Origin: Sutterella sp.
GTDB taxonomy: Bacteria > Pseudomonadota > Gammaproteobacteria > Burkholderiales > Burkholderiaceae_F
Assembly: GCA_020025915.1 (NCBI GenBank)
Contig: JAHHRH010000007.1
Coordinates: forward strand, 1-51,406
Length of the DNA stretch: 51,406 bases
Reading direction: 5' to 3'
Shown here: piece by piece, positions 17,739 to 26,879 of the stretch
Position numbering within the stretch: the stretch's first letter is position 1
Layout: every line of letters starts with the position of its first letter
Translations under genes and position numbers: made by a program
Notes under the pieces: generated by a model
Seen by the model: only the letters and a program-made list of their open reading frames with translations
The model's database searches: none
What the model was told of the DNA's origin: nothing

Positions 17739-18365
17739 ATGACGCTTTCTGTGAAGAAAGACATGCTTGTCACGTTGTCTGTGCGCATGGCGGACATGAC
17801 TGGTAAAGTGCTTGAGGAGTCGGGAGACGAAGGGATTACGTACTTGCATGGGCACGGTGATATTTTTCCTAAGCTCGAAGCAGCCTTAGAAGGTCGCTTT
17901 GCTGGGGAAGGCTTCTTTATTAAGCTTGAACCCGAAGATGCTTTTGGTGAGTACGATCCTGATGCCTTGGTCATGGTGCCCGTTGAGCGCTTGGGTAACC
18001 CTGAAACCGTTGTGCGTGGTTTGGCCTTTGAAGGGGTGCCAGGCGAAGTGAATGATGGTCGTCGTTGGTTTGTGACCGAAGTCGCTGATGGTATGGCCGT
18101 CTTAGAAACCAATCATCCGTTAGCGGGTATTGCATTGCAGTTTGAAGTTAAGGTCTTGTCGGTCGTTGAACCCTCTGAAGATGAAACCGTGGGTGACGAT
18201 GACGTGGTGGTGCCTAGCTTCTTGTCGATTGCCGACCGTTTGGTGAGCGAAGAGGACGATGATCCTAGCGACGAAGAAATGGATCGCCTCTTGGCTGAAC
18301 GTGCGCAATCTGACGATTCGCCCATGGCACGTATGGCGACAGCGACGCCGCGCATCATTCGTTAA
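17739..18365 (+). CDS. slyD: SlyD-like FKBP peptidyl-prolyl isomerase
   Basis: Cytoplasmic prolyl isomerase/chaperone. 208 residues. FKBP half with MLVTLSVRMADMTGKVLEES, the IF-domain transition YLHGHGDIFPKLEAALEG, PEDAFGEYDPD and the second half NHPLAGIALQFEVKVL (SlyD has NHPLAG). The C-terminal 50 residues are acidic (EEDDDPSDEEM) and do not carry the Cys/His metal tail of E. coli SlyD. I chose ATG 17739, which has TTGGAG 7 nt upstream, over 17724. It follows the DUF805 pair closely and is probably in the same transcript. Confidence 0.85.
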   Translation: MTLSVKKDMLVTLSVRMADMTGKVLEESGDEGITYLHGHGDIFPKLEAALEGRFAGEGFFIKLEPEDAFGEYDPDALVMVPVERLGNPETVVRGLAFEGVPGEVNDGRRWFVTEVADGMAVLETNHPLAGIALQFEVKVLSVVEPSEDETVGDDDVVVPSFLSIADRLVSEEDDDPSDEEMDRLLAERAQSDDSPMARMATATPRIIR

Positions 18366-18390
18366 AGGTCGCGATCGCTGGATAGCTTAC

Positions 18391-18435
18391 AACGGTCCTT
18401 GAGGGGGCAACCCATTTCAAGGACCGTTTGCTTTT
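18391..18435 (+). terminator. Rho-independent terminator after the SlyD-like gene
   Basis: AACGGTCCTTGA (18391-18402) and TCAAGGACCGTT (18417-18428) make a perfect 12-bp stem followed by TGCTTTTG. It lies between converging genes. Confidence 0.85.
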
Positions 18436-18449
18436 GTTTGAAAGGCTTC

Positions 18450-19322
18450 TTAAGCCTTGGTCTTGTGTTCTGCTTGGATACGTAGGACAGAGGCCACAAT
18501 GCCCGCGATCGTCACGATCGCAATGCCTATAAGACTCAAGGTGTCGGGGGTCTCGTTAAAGAGTAGAACACCTAAGAGTAGAGCAAAAGGAATCCCCGAA
18601 AACTGAAAGACCGCATTGAGAATCGGATGACCGCCCGACCAAGCTGCTGTGAGCGCTAATTGCGCAAAGGTGCCCGTCAAGGCAATGGCTGCTAAAAGCC
18701 AAAGACCTTCAGTTGTGTGAGAGGCAAAGCCTAACCAAGCGGTTACAAACCCACCGACGAGAGTCCCAGAAAGGGTGAAATAAAAGACGATACGCTCACG
18801 AGGTTCACGAAGTTGTGAGAGATGGCGAATCATAAAGTCAGCCGCTCCACCTGTGAGCCCGGTCAAGATGCCCATCGTCGCATCAAACCCATTGGTAATG
18901 CCAAAGTCGGGGCGCAAAATGAGGAGCACGCCACCAAAGCCCATGAGTACCGCACTCAAGAGTTTGAAGTCTAATGGACTACGCGAGAGTAATAAGCCAA
19001 TCGTTAAAAAGAGGCAGAACCACAAAGGGGATGTGTAGGTCAAGGTTTGGGCAGTCGCAATCGGCATTACGGCCAAAATGTAAACCCCTAACGTAATGCA
19101 CGTGGTTCCAATTGCACAACGCAATAGATGTCGCCAAGGGGAGGTGGTTTTGATGGTTTGTCCGCTACGCTTTAACAAAATAAAGCAAAGTGCCATGCCA
19201 AAAAGCGAACGATAAAAGATGATTTCAAAGATGCCGTAGTGGGTGGTAGCAGCTTTTGTGGTGGCTGCCATCAACGTAAAGAGTAGCGTCGCAATGAGCA
19301 TCCAAAGACTTCTAATGGCCAT
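18450..19322 (-). CDS. EamA/DMT superfamily transporter
   Basis: Inner-membrane transporter with ten predicted helices in two EamA repeats, about 290 residues. Typical features: GIFEIIFYRSLFGM in helix 2 and TYTSPLWFCLFL; the second repeat has AWSGGHPILNAVFQFSGIPFALLLGVLLFNE. Members export metabolites such as amino acids or nucleobases; the substrate is unknown here. I chose ATG 19322, three bases after the gluQRS stop. A longer TTG-initiated form overlapping gluQRS is possible. Coupled to gluQRS. Confidence 0.85.
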   Translation of the reverse strand: MAIRSLWMLIATLLFTLMAATTKAATTHYGIFEIIFYRSLFGMALCFILLKRSGQTIKTTSPWRHLLRCAIGTTCITLGVYILAVMPIATAQTLTYTSPLWFCLFLTIGLLLSRSPLDFKLLSAVLMGFGGVLLILRPDFGITNGFDATMGILTGLTGGAADFMIRHLSQLREPRERIVFYFTLSGTLVGGFVTAWLGFASHTTEGLWLLAAIALTGTFAQLALTAAWSGGHPILNAVFQFSGIPFALLLGVLLFNETPDTLSLIGIAIVTIAGIVASVLRIQAEHKTKA

Positions 19323-19324
19323 CG

Positions 19325-20200
19325 TTATTGTCCAAAGCGGGCTTGCCAAAGGGGTAGAGCGGTACGCCAGAAGGCGGCAATCGAATCAGCGCCCAAGGTT
19401 GGGAACCCTAAATGTGTCCAGGCGCGCTCGAGTTCGCCCATTAGGTCATCGGGGTTGAGCGGGGTTGCGCCTTGTTGTTTTGAGAGCTTTTGACCGTCGT
19501 GATTGAGCACCAAAGGTAAATGGCAATAACGGGGCACCGTACCCCCTAACGTACGAATGAGTGCAATTTGTCGTGGCGTGTTGTCAAGAAGATCAGCACC
19601 ACGCACCACATCGGTGATGCCCGCTTCAATGTCATCTGTGATGGCGGCGAGTTGGTAGGCCCATAAGCCGTCAGCGCGCTTTAGGACAAAGTCTCCTACT
19701 TCACGCTCAACGTTTTGCGTATATACACCGCACAAGCGATCAGTAAAGGTGATGGGGTCTGCGGTCGTTCTAAATCGAATGGCGCGTACGGGACGCCCGT
19801 GTGTGCCTTCGCGGCAGGTACCCGGATATACCGAAGGAGCGAGCCCTAAAGCGACGGCGAGTGCCGCGACTTCTCTACGTGAACAAGCACACCCGTAGAC
19901 TAAACCTTGAGCGTTTAAATGCGCTAAGGCCGCTTCATAAGCGTCATAGCGGTCATGTTGCCAAATCACGGGTTCGTCAGACGTGAGTCCTAAACGAAAG
20001 AGCGTATCAAGAATGGCTTCACCCGCGCCCGGAATATCGCGTGGTGGATCGATATCTTCAATGCGAATAAGCCAAACGCCGTCATGGGCACGTGCATCTA
20101 AAAAGCTAGCCATAGCAGCGACGAGGCTACCGGCATGAAGCGCTCCTGTGGGCGAAGGGGCAAAGCGTCCACGATAGGTTGAGGGAGTTGCGTGAGACAT
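19325..20200 (-). CDS. gluQ: Glutamyl-Q tRNA(Asp) synthetase
   Basis: Class I aminoacyl-tRNA synthetase paralogue (GluQRS, YadB) that attaches glutamate to queuosine at position 34 of tRNA(Asp). 291 residues, the truncated form lacking the anticodon-binding domain. HIGH-like motif FAPSPTGALHAGSL at residues 13-26, zinc-site region YGCACSRREV near 101, and the KMSKS equivalent QKLSKQQ near 242. Family-typical VGDFVLKRADGLWAYQLA near 166. Start ATG 20200. Directly upstream of the EamA gene and downstream of rne. Confidence 0.93.
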   Translation of the reverse strand: MSHATPSTYRGRFAPSPTGALHAGSLVAAMASFLDARAHDGVWLIRIEDIDPPRDIPGAGEAILDTLFRLGLTSDEPVIWQHDRYDAYEAALAHLNAQGLVYGCACSRREVAALAVALGLAPSVYPGTCREGTHGRPVRAIRFRTTADPITFTDRLCGVYTQNVEREVGDFVLKRADGLWAYQLAAITDDIEAGITDVVRGADLLDNTPRQIALIRTLGGTVPRYCHLPLVLNHDGQKLSKQQGATPLNPDDLMGELERAWTHLGFPTLGADSIAAFWRTALPLWQARFGQ

Positions 20201-20276
20201 GGGTCAAAAACGAAATAAAACGGGCGCCGCTTTTTGGACGGCGCCCGTAAGGCCTTGCGATTAAGGTGCCGTCCCG

Positions 20277-21130
20277 TTAGACACGGGTATGGACCTGAAT
20301 GAGCGGCTCTTCAGCGATCACGGCTGATGCCGTGTAGGGGCGACCAGGATAGCGAACCGCTTCGTAGACGACAGGCTTGCAGAGCTCAGGACGCGTATGC
20401 ACCTGTTGAAGGGCAATCGCTTCGGCTGCATCGGCACGCACGGGTGCCGGACGACCGCTATAGCGAACGACTTCGTAGCCCTTGAAGGTGACCAATTCAG
20501 GTTTGGTGTGAACCTGAACTAAGCCTGCGCGCTCAAGGTTTTCAGCGAGCCCTTCAGCCACGTTATGCTGAGCCGGTTGCATAGCGACTGGCGTCACGTC
20601 AGATTGTGTCACTTCAACCGGTTCAGCCGGTTCGACTGCAACGGTAGCCTGAGTTTCGGCTTGCGTTTCTGTCTGCTGAGCGGCTTCCTGAAGGCGTTTG
20701 ACTTCTTGAGCGGCCAAGGTCGCCAAACGTTCGAGTGGCGTCGGTTCATAGACGATACCTGCAACAGCTTCAGCGATCGGCTTCATATGGGTCTTGACCG
20801 CAGGATCTCCCTTCTTGCTACGACGCGTACGGCGTGCACGACGTTCAGAGAGTTCAAGCTGCTCCGTAATATAAAGCGCGACATCGGCCATGCTTGGCGC
20901 GTCCTTTTTGGAGTCATCTACTTCGACGGGTGTCTCAGCCTTCGTTTCGGTGAGCGCTCTAGTGGGCTTTACGGCCTGCGTAGGTTTAGGCCCTTTACGA
21001 GTTTCGATCTGAATGAGAGGTTCGTTCGTCTGATCAGATTCATAGTGAACAGGCTTACGACCGCGAGGCGTATGGTCGGTGTAATCCGACGGTTCAGCCT
21101 TCGTCTTCGTTTCGATCTGAACGAGACCCG
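20277..21130 (-). repeat. Five-fold LVQV(H/E)T(R/K) peptide repeat in RNase E tail
   Basis: Copies encoded near 21103-21127 (LVQIETK), 20998-21026 (LIQIETR), 20494-20523 (LVQVHTK), 20385-20411 (LQQVHTR) and 20280-20300 (LIQVHTR at the C-terminus). Copies 3 and 4 are embedded in a longer duplicated unit: PEL, about 7 residues, then YEVVRYSGRP or YEAVRYPGRP. The spacing and conservation suggest a protein-binding short motif. Confidence 0.75.
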
Positions 21131-23909
21131 AGGACTCAATCGGAAGGATAAAGGTCACTTCAGACGGTTTAACCACTTCTTGCACCTTGGTTTCAACCTT
21201 GGCGTCATTCGCTTCAACCGCTGTGTCGATCTTCGGTTCTAGGGCTTCAGCCTCACTCTTACCCTCAGCCTTCGCTTCTGGCTTGACTTCAGATACTACG
21301 TCAGCTACGGACTTCGTTTCAACCTCAGCAAACACCGGGGCAGATTCGAGCTGAGTCACCACTTCAGCAGCGAAGTCAGTGACCTCAATCTTGTCGGTCT
21401 TAGCGACTTCCGTCGTTTCAGCCTTGACGTCTTCTTTTTCAGCGACCGTCTGGTCGTCAATCATCTGCGTGTCGGTAGCCGTAGCTTCAGCCGTCTGTTC
21501 GGCACCCGTCTTACTACGACGGCGACGACGCGTACGGCGGCGACGGGTTTCGCCCTGAGTTTCTTCAGCGACTTCTTCGCCTTCCGGACGTTGGGTGTCA
21601 ACTAAGGTTTCTTCGGTCACCGGGGTGGCGAGGTCAACGTCAGCCTTAACGGGTTCGACCTGGGCTTGCACTTCTGACGTGGAAGCAACCACTTCAGGCA
21701 TCTGAGCGATATCAGTCGTTACCGGCGTTTCAGGCGTATTGGTTTGTGTTTCGTCCGAAGGACGGCGACGACGAGAACGACGACGCGTCATACGATCAGC
21801 TCCTTCGGCCTTAGGCGTAGCGGCTTCAGCAACGACCGGCGCTTCTACAGGGCGATGAGCCGGACGTTCGCGACGCTTCTTTTCTTCAACACGTGCTTCA
21901 ACCTTTTCGGTCTTTTCAGCCAGTTCGTGGCGTTCATTGTTGACGCGACGTGTACGCGTAGATTCCCGGCGATTATTGCGACGACCGTGGCGACGATCTT
22001 CACGAGCGTGTCCCTTTTCTTTCTTTCCTTCTGGCTTCTTGACTTCTTCCTTCTTTTCATCAGGCTTTTCTTCTTTGCTACCAAAGAAGAAGCTGATGAT
22101 GCGAGAGAAGAGACCCTTCTGCGGGGTGACAGGCTGAAGTTGAACGGCCTTGTTGGCGTCCTCCTTTTCTTCCTTCGTCACGGTCGGGTGGATCGGCGCT
22201 GGATCACGCGGCAACACGTTCTTGATGACCGGCACCTGCTTCGGACGCTGTGGCTTATCTTCTTGGCTCTTGAGTGCATACGGATCGTCAGCCACCGTCG
22301 TCACGTCTTCGGCGCGGTTAAAGCTCGGTGTCGTATCTTCAAGGCGTTCGTCATCCTGACGGAGACGTTCGATATGGTAGTGTGGTGTTTCGAGATGCGT
22401 ATTCGGGATCAGTACGATCGGCACACGATGACGAGCTTCAAGCTTCGTGATGTCGTTACGCTTTTCGTTCAAGAGGAACGTAGCCACGTCCACTGGCACC
22501 TGAGCGTGTACGGCACCCGTGCCTTCCTTCATGGCTTCTTCCTGGAGGATACGAAGCACCTGCAAGGCGCAGCTTTCGGTGTCACGGATGACGCCAACGC
22601 CATTACAGCGTGGGCAGGTGATATGGCTACCTTCAGAGAGGGCAGGGCGTAGACGCTGGCGAGAGAGTTCCATTAGACCAAAGCGGCTGATCTTGGCCAT
22701 CTGAACGCGAGCGCGGTCATAGCGCAAAGCATCCTTCAAACGCTGTTCAACGGCGCGCTGATTCTTCGCATCAGCCATGTCGATAAAGTCGATGACAATC
22801 AAGCCACCTAAGTCACGCAAACGCATCTGACGAGCCACTTCGTCGGCAGCTTCGCAGTTTGTACGGAAAGCGGTTTCTTCGATGTCAGCACCGCGCGTAG
22901 CACGGGCAGAGTTCACGTCGACAGCGACGAGAGCTTCGGTGTGGTCGATCACGATGGCGCCACCAGAGGGCAACGGCACCGTACGGGAATAAGCGGTTTC
23001 GATCTGATGCTCGATCTGGAAGCGCGTAAAGAGAGGAATGTCTTCACGATAACGCTTCACGCGATTGACCATGTCAGGCATCACATGCGCCATGAATTGG
23101 CGAGCTTGTTCGTAGATTTCGTCTGTGTCAACGAGCACTTCACCGATATCGGGCTGGAAGTAGTCGCGAATGGCGCGAACCACAAGGTTCGATTCTTCAA
23201 CGATCAAGAAGGGGGGCGGATTGACGCGACGCAATGGACGACCGTCAGCCACGGCGGTCGTCACTAAGGTTGTTGTGCGAAGGCCATTTTCTTCACGCGT
23301 TAATTCGTACTGCGGGGTTGCGGCCTCTGAGATGGCTTTCCAGAGCTTCAAGAGGTAGTTCAAGTCCCACTGTAACTCTTCGGTCGTGCGACCGATACCA
23401 GCCGTACGAGCAATGGTCGACATGCCGTGCGGCAAGTCGAGCTTTTCCATGGCTTCACGAAGTTCCTGACGTTCTTCACCTTCGATACGGCGAGAGACAC
23501 CACCACCACGTGGGTTATTGGGCATCAAAACGAGATAGCGACCTGCCAGGCTGATAAATGTGGTGAGGGCAGCCCCCTTGTTGCCACGTTCTTCTTTTTC
23601 AACCTGAACGATGAGTTCCTGACCTTCGGTGATGGCGTCACGAATCGAGCACGAACGCACATCAAGGCCTTCTTTAAAGTAGGCGCGAGAGATTTCTTTG
23701 AAGGGAAGGAAGCCGTGACGTTCTTCGCCATAGTTAACGAAGCAGGCTTCAAGGCTTGGTTCAATACGGGTAACAACACCCTTGTAGATATTGGATTTGC
23801 GGGCTTCGCGACCGACCGTTTCAATATCAATGTCGATCAGCTTCTGACCGTCAACAATGCCAACACGCGTTTCTTCAGCGTGCGTGGCATTAAAAAGCAT
23901 GCGCTTCAT
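20277..23909 (-). CDS. rne: Ribonuclease E
   Basis: Essential endoribonuclease for rRNA/tRNA maturation and mRNA decay. 1210 residues. The N-terminal half starts MKRMLFNATHAEETRVGIVDG, has the S1 domain (NIYKGVVTRIEPSLEACFV, about 40-120), the DNase I-like catalytic site (VDVNSARATRGADIEETAF and GLIVIDFIDM, the two Asp) near 300-350, and the zinc-link CPRC near 405. The C-terminal half (after about 520) is disordered, with Arg-rich blocks (RRRTRRRRRSK; RRARRTRRSKKG) that would bind RNA and acidic stretches between. Near the end an LVQV(H/E)T(R/K) motif occurs five times. ATG 23909, with GGAG upstream, matches the family start; the frame is open to 23984. Long leader upstream. Confidence 0.96.
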   Translation of the reverse strand: MKRMLFNATHAEETRVGIVDGQKLIDIDIETVGREARKSNIYKGVVTRIEPSLEACFVNYGEERHGFLPFKEISRAYFKEGLDVRSCSIRDAITEGQELIVQVEKEERGNKGAALTTFISLAGRYLVLMPNNPRGGGVSRRIEGEERQELREAMEKLDLPHGMSTIARTAGIGRTTEELQWDLNYLLKLWKAISEAATPQYELTREENGLRTTTLVTTAVADGRPLRRVNPPPFLIVEESNLVVRAIRDYFQPDIGEVLVDTDEIYEQARQFMAHVMPDMVNRVKRYREDIPLFTRFQIEHQIETAYSRTVPLPSGGAIVIDHTEALVAVDVNSARATRGADIEETAFRTNCEAADEVARQMRLRDLGGLIVIDFIDMADAKNQRAVEQRLKDALRYDRARVQMAKISRFGLMELSRQRLRPALSEGSHITCPRCNGVGVIRDTESCALQVLRILQEEAMKEGTGAVHAQVPVDVATFLLNEKRNDITKLEARHRVPIVLIPNTHLETPHYHIERLRQDDERLEDTTPSFNRAEDVTTVADDPYALKSQEDKPQRPKQVPVIKNVLPRDPAPIHPTVTKEEKEDANKAVQLQPVTPQKGLFSRIISFFFGSKEEKPDEKKEEVKKPEGKKEKGHAREDRRHGRRNNRRESTRTRRVNNERHELAEKTEKVEARVEEKKRRERPAHRPVEAPVVAEAATPKAEGADRMTRRRSRRRRPSDETQTNTPETPVTTDIAQMPEVVASTSEVQAQVEPVKADVDLATPVTEETLVDTQRPEGEEVAEETQGETRRRRTRRRRRSKTGAEQTAEATATDTQMIDDQTVAEKEDVKAETTEVAKTDKIEVTDFAAEVVTQLESAPVFAEVETKSVADVVSEVKPEAKAEGKSEAEALEPKIDTAVEANDAKVETKVQEVVKPSEVTFILPIESSGLVQIETKTKAEPSDYTDHTPRGRKPVHYESDQTNEPLIQIETRKGPKPTQAVKPTRALTETKAETPVEVDDSKKDAPSMADVALYITEQLELSERRARRTRRSKKGDPAVKTHMKPIAEAVAGIVYEPTPLERLATLAAQEVKRLQEAAQQTETQAETQATVAVEPAEPVEVTQSDVTPVAMQPAQHNVAEGLAENLERAGLVQVHTKPELVTFKGYEVVRYSGRPAPVRADAAEAIALQQVHTRPELCKPVVYEAVRYPGRPYTASAVIAEEPLIQVHTRV

Positions 23910-23984
23910 GGGGATAGCACTCCTGTCGCCACTAACGCGGGCGGACTTTGGGCGTGCCTTGAAAGCGTAGATTAGCCTGTCCAA

Positions 23985-25085
23985 AGTGAGACTTCGGGCA
24001 ACGGCAAAGACGAAAAGAGGTCATGAAGACGTCCAGCGATGGAGTCGTAGCCCAAGACAAGGGCAGACTCATCTACGTTGATGTTCTCTCTTCGTTAATG
24101 GCATCAAAAGAATCCTGAAAGGGAACAATCTTCGCGAGACCTCTTTTGAGCCAGCCGTCCTGGTTGCTGTCGGGTGCGTCACGGTGCTGTGTCTACCCCA
24201 AAACCAATAGGGTAACTGGGGAGAGTCAACGCTATACGCATCACGAGCGATAGCTGCTCAATCCCTCACAGCATCCGAGCCTTTTTCTTTTGATGAAATC
24301 AAGAAAAAGTCCGTCGGTGCATTCGCTGATAAGTCTCATTGGAGCATTTTTCAGACCACACAGATGATCCAACGTCAACCGATTGTTTGGTGCGCTCTAA
24401 CCGTTGGTTCTGTGAGCAACGGGAGCTGCGGATCAAACATGGCGTTGTCAGGAAAAGGGCTTCATCCCCTTCATAATTCCCGATCAGGGGTCCGCTCTAA
24501 TGAGGCTGACAGCCCAAAGCGGCAGACAAGTTAATCTTTCTATTCTTGGCAACGAGGTCGAAAATATTTCGACCGTCGCTTGTGGATTGATGCAACGCGC
24601 TAACGAACGCTGGCGTGATGTCGAAGCATTTATTCTGGAAACATCGAACGGCGAACACGGTCAAACCAAATGAAGGGAGGAGCTACGGTTTCTGACCGCA
24701 TCTGGCGGTAACAGCGCTCAAGCATCTGTCCACATCGGGCTTTCATAAAAGCACTTCGCGATGTGCGTTGCGAGCTCAGCAGCAAGCTTCATTCATCGGT
24801 GTGACGTTTCGACGTCGAGTCCATTTGGATGACGGCAAACGCAACCAAGCCGTTCGGTACGTGTTGTACCAGACCACTTGTTGAAAAAAACGTTAATCTC
24901 ACCGCTCCCGTCAGAGAGCCGAGAGTACAAAAAACAGTGAAAACGTGAGAAAATGCGCATCACGATGTAGTGTCACTGCTACATCAGCGCCTGACGGGGC
25001 GCGACCTCGTCACGTTTTGTCAAATGGATCAAAAAAGAGACACTTAAAAAGTCTTTTATTTGATCATAACTAGCAAGTATAAACG
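23985..25085. other. 1.1-kb non-coding region between divergent rne and rluC, probably holding the rne leader
   Basis: No convincing ORF on either strand. Hairpins seen: GGTCGAAA / TTTCGACC (24556-24574, perfect 8 bp) and GATGTAG / CTACATC (24964-24985, 7 bp). In Enterobacteria rne has a long structured 5' leader by which RNase E controls its own mRNA, and rluC is divergent from it, as here. An analogous leader is plausible but not shown. A TATAAA at 25078-25083 lies before rluC. I found no sign of rnpB, tmRNA or tRNA. Confidence 0.5.
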
Positions 25086-26108
25086 ATGACAGAGCAAAAC
25101 AAAGCAGAAATTACAATCTACCCGTCATCTCGCCTGAATGCGATGAATACCGAGAAGGTAAATTGGATTCGAATTGGTCCTGATGCCGATGGTCAGCGTG
25201 TCGATAATTTTTTGATGAAAGTTGCCCGGGGGGTGCCTAAAAGTCATATTTATCGTATCGTGCGAGGTGGCGAAGTGCGTGTCAATAAGAGTCGCGTCAA
25301 AGCAGAGACCAAGTTGGTTGAAGGGGATTTGTTGCGCGTGCCGCCTATTCGCGTCTCACAAAAAGCCCAACATAAGCCAGCGGCTGTGCCTTTGGCTGAG
25401 GGCGTGTTGCCGATCCTTTATGAGGATCGTCATCTCTTAATTGTCAATAAACCCTCAGGGATTGCTGCGCATGGCGGCTCTGGGATTTCGCATGGCCTCA
25501 TTGAACGCTTGCGTGCGACTCGTCCTGATGAACCCTTTTTAGAGTTGGCTCACCGGTTAGATCGTGAGACGTCTGGCGCCATAATCGTATGCCGTAGCCG
25601 TAAGGCACTGGTGCGCTTACATGACATGATGAAAGAGGGTGGCGGTATCGAAAAGCACTATCGCCTTTTAGTGAAGGGTGATTGGGTGAACGACCGTCAG
25701 CACGTCAAAAAGCCCTTGGCCCGCTATTTGTTGCCGTCGGGCGAACGCCGTGTGCGTGTAGATCCTGTTGAAGGGCAGGCCGCACACACGATCTTTACGC
25801 TATTAAAGCGTTATGGTGACGTGAGCTTTTTAGACGCTGAACTCAAAACGGGACGCACGCATCAGATTCGTGTTCACGCCCTCTCGCAAGGGTACCCTCT
25901 GGTGGGGGACGATAAGTACGGGGATTTCGAATTTAATAAGGCGGTCTCGCACGGTGTACTCGGTGCTCCTTTGAAGCGCATGTTCCTTCATGCGGCTGAA
26001 TTGAAGTTCGTGCACCCAATGACGGGAGAACCTTTGCATATTCAAGCCCCAATGCCGGATGACTGTGTGGCTCTTTTGAAGGTGTTGGATGGGAGACAAA
26101 CAAAATGA
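25086..26108 (+). CDS. rluC: 23S rRNA pseudouridine synthase RluC
   Basis: Makes pseudouridines at positions 955, 2504 and 2580 (E. coli numbering) of 23S rRNA. Up to 340 residues. N-terminal S4 RNA-binding domain (QRVDNFLMKVARGVPKSHIYRIVRGGEVRVN), then the RluA-type catalytic domain with AHRLDRETSG near 153-162 (catalytic Asp) and KTGRTHQIRVH near 254-264. Start uncertain: ATG 25143 gives the usual length of about 320, and the TATAAA at 25078 would favour it; neither start has a good Shine-Dalgarno sequence. The stop overlaps the next gene by 4 nt (ATGA). Divergent from rne as in E. coli. Confidence 0.92.
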   Translation: MTEQNKAEITIYPSSRLNAMNTEKVNWIRIGPDADGQRVDNFLMKVARGVPKSHIYRIVRGGEVRVNKSRVKAETKLVEGDLLRVPPIRVSQKAQHKPAAVPLAEGVLPILYEDRHLLIVNKPSGIAAHGGSGISHGLIERLRATRPDEPFLELAHRLDRETSGAIIVCRSRKALVRLHDMMKEGGGIEKHYRLLVKGDWVNDRQHVKKPLARYLLPSGERRVRVDPVEGQAAHTIFTLLKRYGDVSFLDAELKTGRTHQIRVHALSQGYPLVGDDKYGDFEFNKAVSHGVLGAPLKRMFLHAAELKFVHPMTGEPLHIQAPMPDDCVALLKVLDGRQTK

Positions 26109-26797
26109 TCGGTTTTGCACCTAAATACGATCTTTTTGTGTTTGACTGGGATGGCACCATCATGGATACCACGGCGCTGATTGCTAAAGGTATTCAACAT
26201 GCCGCCCGTGAAATGGGCTATGCCGTACCGACCTTTGAAGACGCATGTGGCGTGATTGGCTTGGATTGGCGTAGCGCGATTTTGAAAGTGGTGCCTGAGT
26301 GTCCTGAGCGTGAGCACGATCGCTTTGGTGCGATTTACCGCGCTTGGTATATTCCGCATGAAGCCGATGTGATTTTGTTTCCTGGGATGCGTGAACTTAT
26401 CATGGGTTTTCAAGCGCGAGGCCTTCATACAGCGATTGCGACCGGCAAAAGCCGTGAAGGCTTGCGTCGCGTCTTTGCCCGTACGGGGCTTGAACCCTAT
26501 TTTGAAACGACGCAGACGGCTTCTGAGTGTTTACCTAAACCCAATAGCGAAATGCTCGAAAAAATCGAGATTGAGTTAGGCGTACCTCCAGAACGTACAG
26601 TCATGATTGGTGACACGACGCATGACGTGATCATGGCTAAGCGCTTTGGCTGTGACGTGGTTGCTATGACGTATGGTGCGTCAACGCCAGACGACTTGGT
26701 GGCTTCTGAACCCACGATCTTATGTGACGACGTGAAGGCTTTGGCCGCCTTCTTAGGGGTTTCTGCCTTGGTGAAGGACGTCGACTTTACACGTTAA
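26105..26797 (+). CDS. HAD-superfamily hydrolase, Gph/phosphatase-like
   Basis: Probable small-molecule phosphatase, 230 residues. HAD motif I is FDWDGTIMDTT at residues 13-23 (nucleophile Asp), motif II TAIATGKS near 113-119, and motif IV GDTTHDVIMAKRFG near 175. Helical cap after motif I. Substrate unknown; the gene downstream of rluC in Burkholderiales is usually this HAD protein. Translationally coupled to rluC (ATGA overlap), so the two form an operon. Confidence 0.87.
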   Translation: MIGFAPKYDLFVFDWDGTIMDTTALIAKGIQHAAREMGYAVPTFEDACGVIGLDWRSAILKVVPECPEREHDRFGAIYRAWYIPHEADVILFPGMRELIMGFQARGLHTAIATGKSREGLRRVFARTGLEPYFETTQTASECLPKPNSEMLEKIEIELGVPPERTVMIGDTTHDVIMAKRFGCDVVAMTYGASTPDDLVASEPTILCDDVKALAAFLGVSALVKDVDFTR

Positions 26798-26823
26798 GCC
26801 TTGTCTAGTAGACGCCAAACAAC

Positions 26824-26860
26824 ATCAGCGTGCACCGTTGTGGTAGCACGCTGATATTTT
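26824..26860 (+). terminator. Rho-independent terminator after the HAD gene
   Basis: ATCAGCGTGC (26824-26833) and GCACGCTGAT (26846-26855) form a perfect 10-bp stem followed by ATTTTAT. Lies between converging genes. Confidence 0.8.
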
Positions 26861-26879
26861 ATGGATTAAGCGTTTGCGG

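Noticed and set aside
23985..25085. RNase P RNA, tmRNA or a tRNA in the rne-rluC gap
   Set aside because: None of the conserved core sequences or a cloverleaf could be found by eye on either strand.
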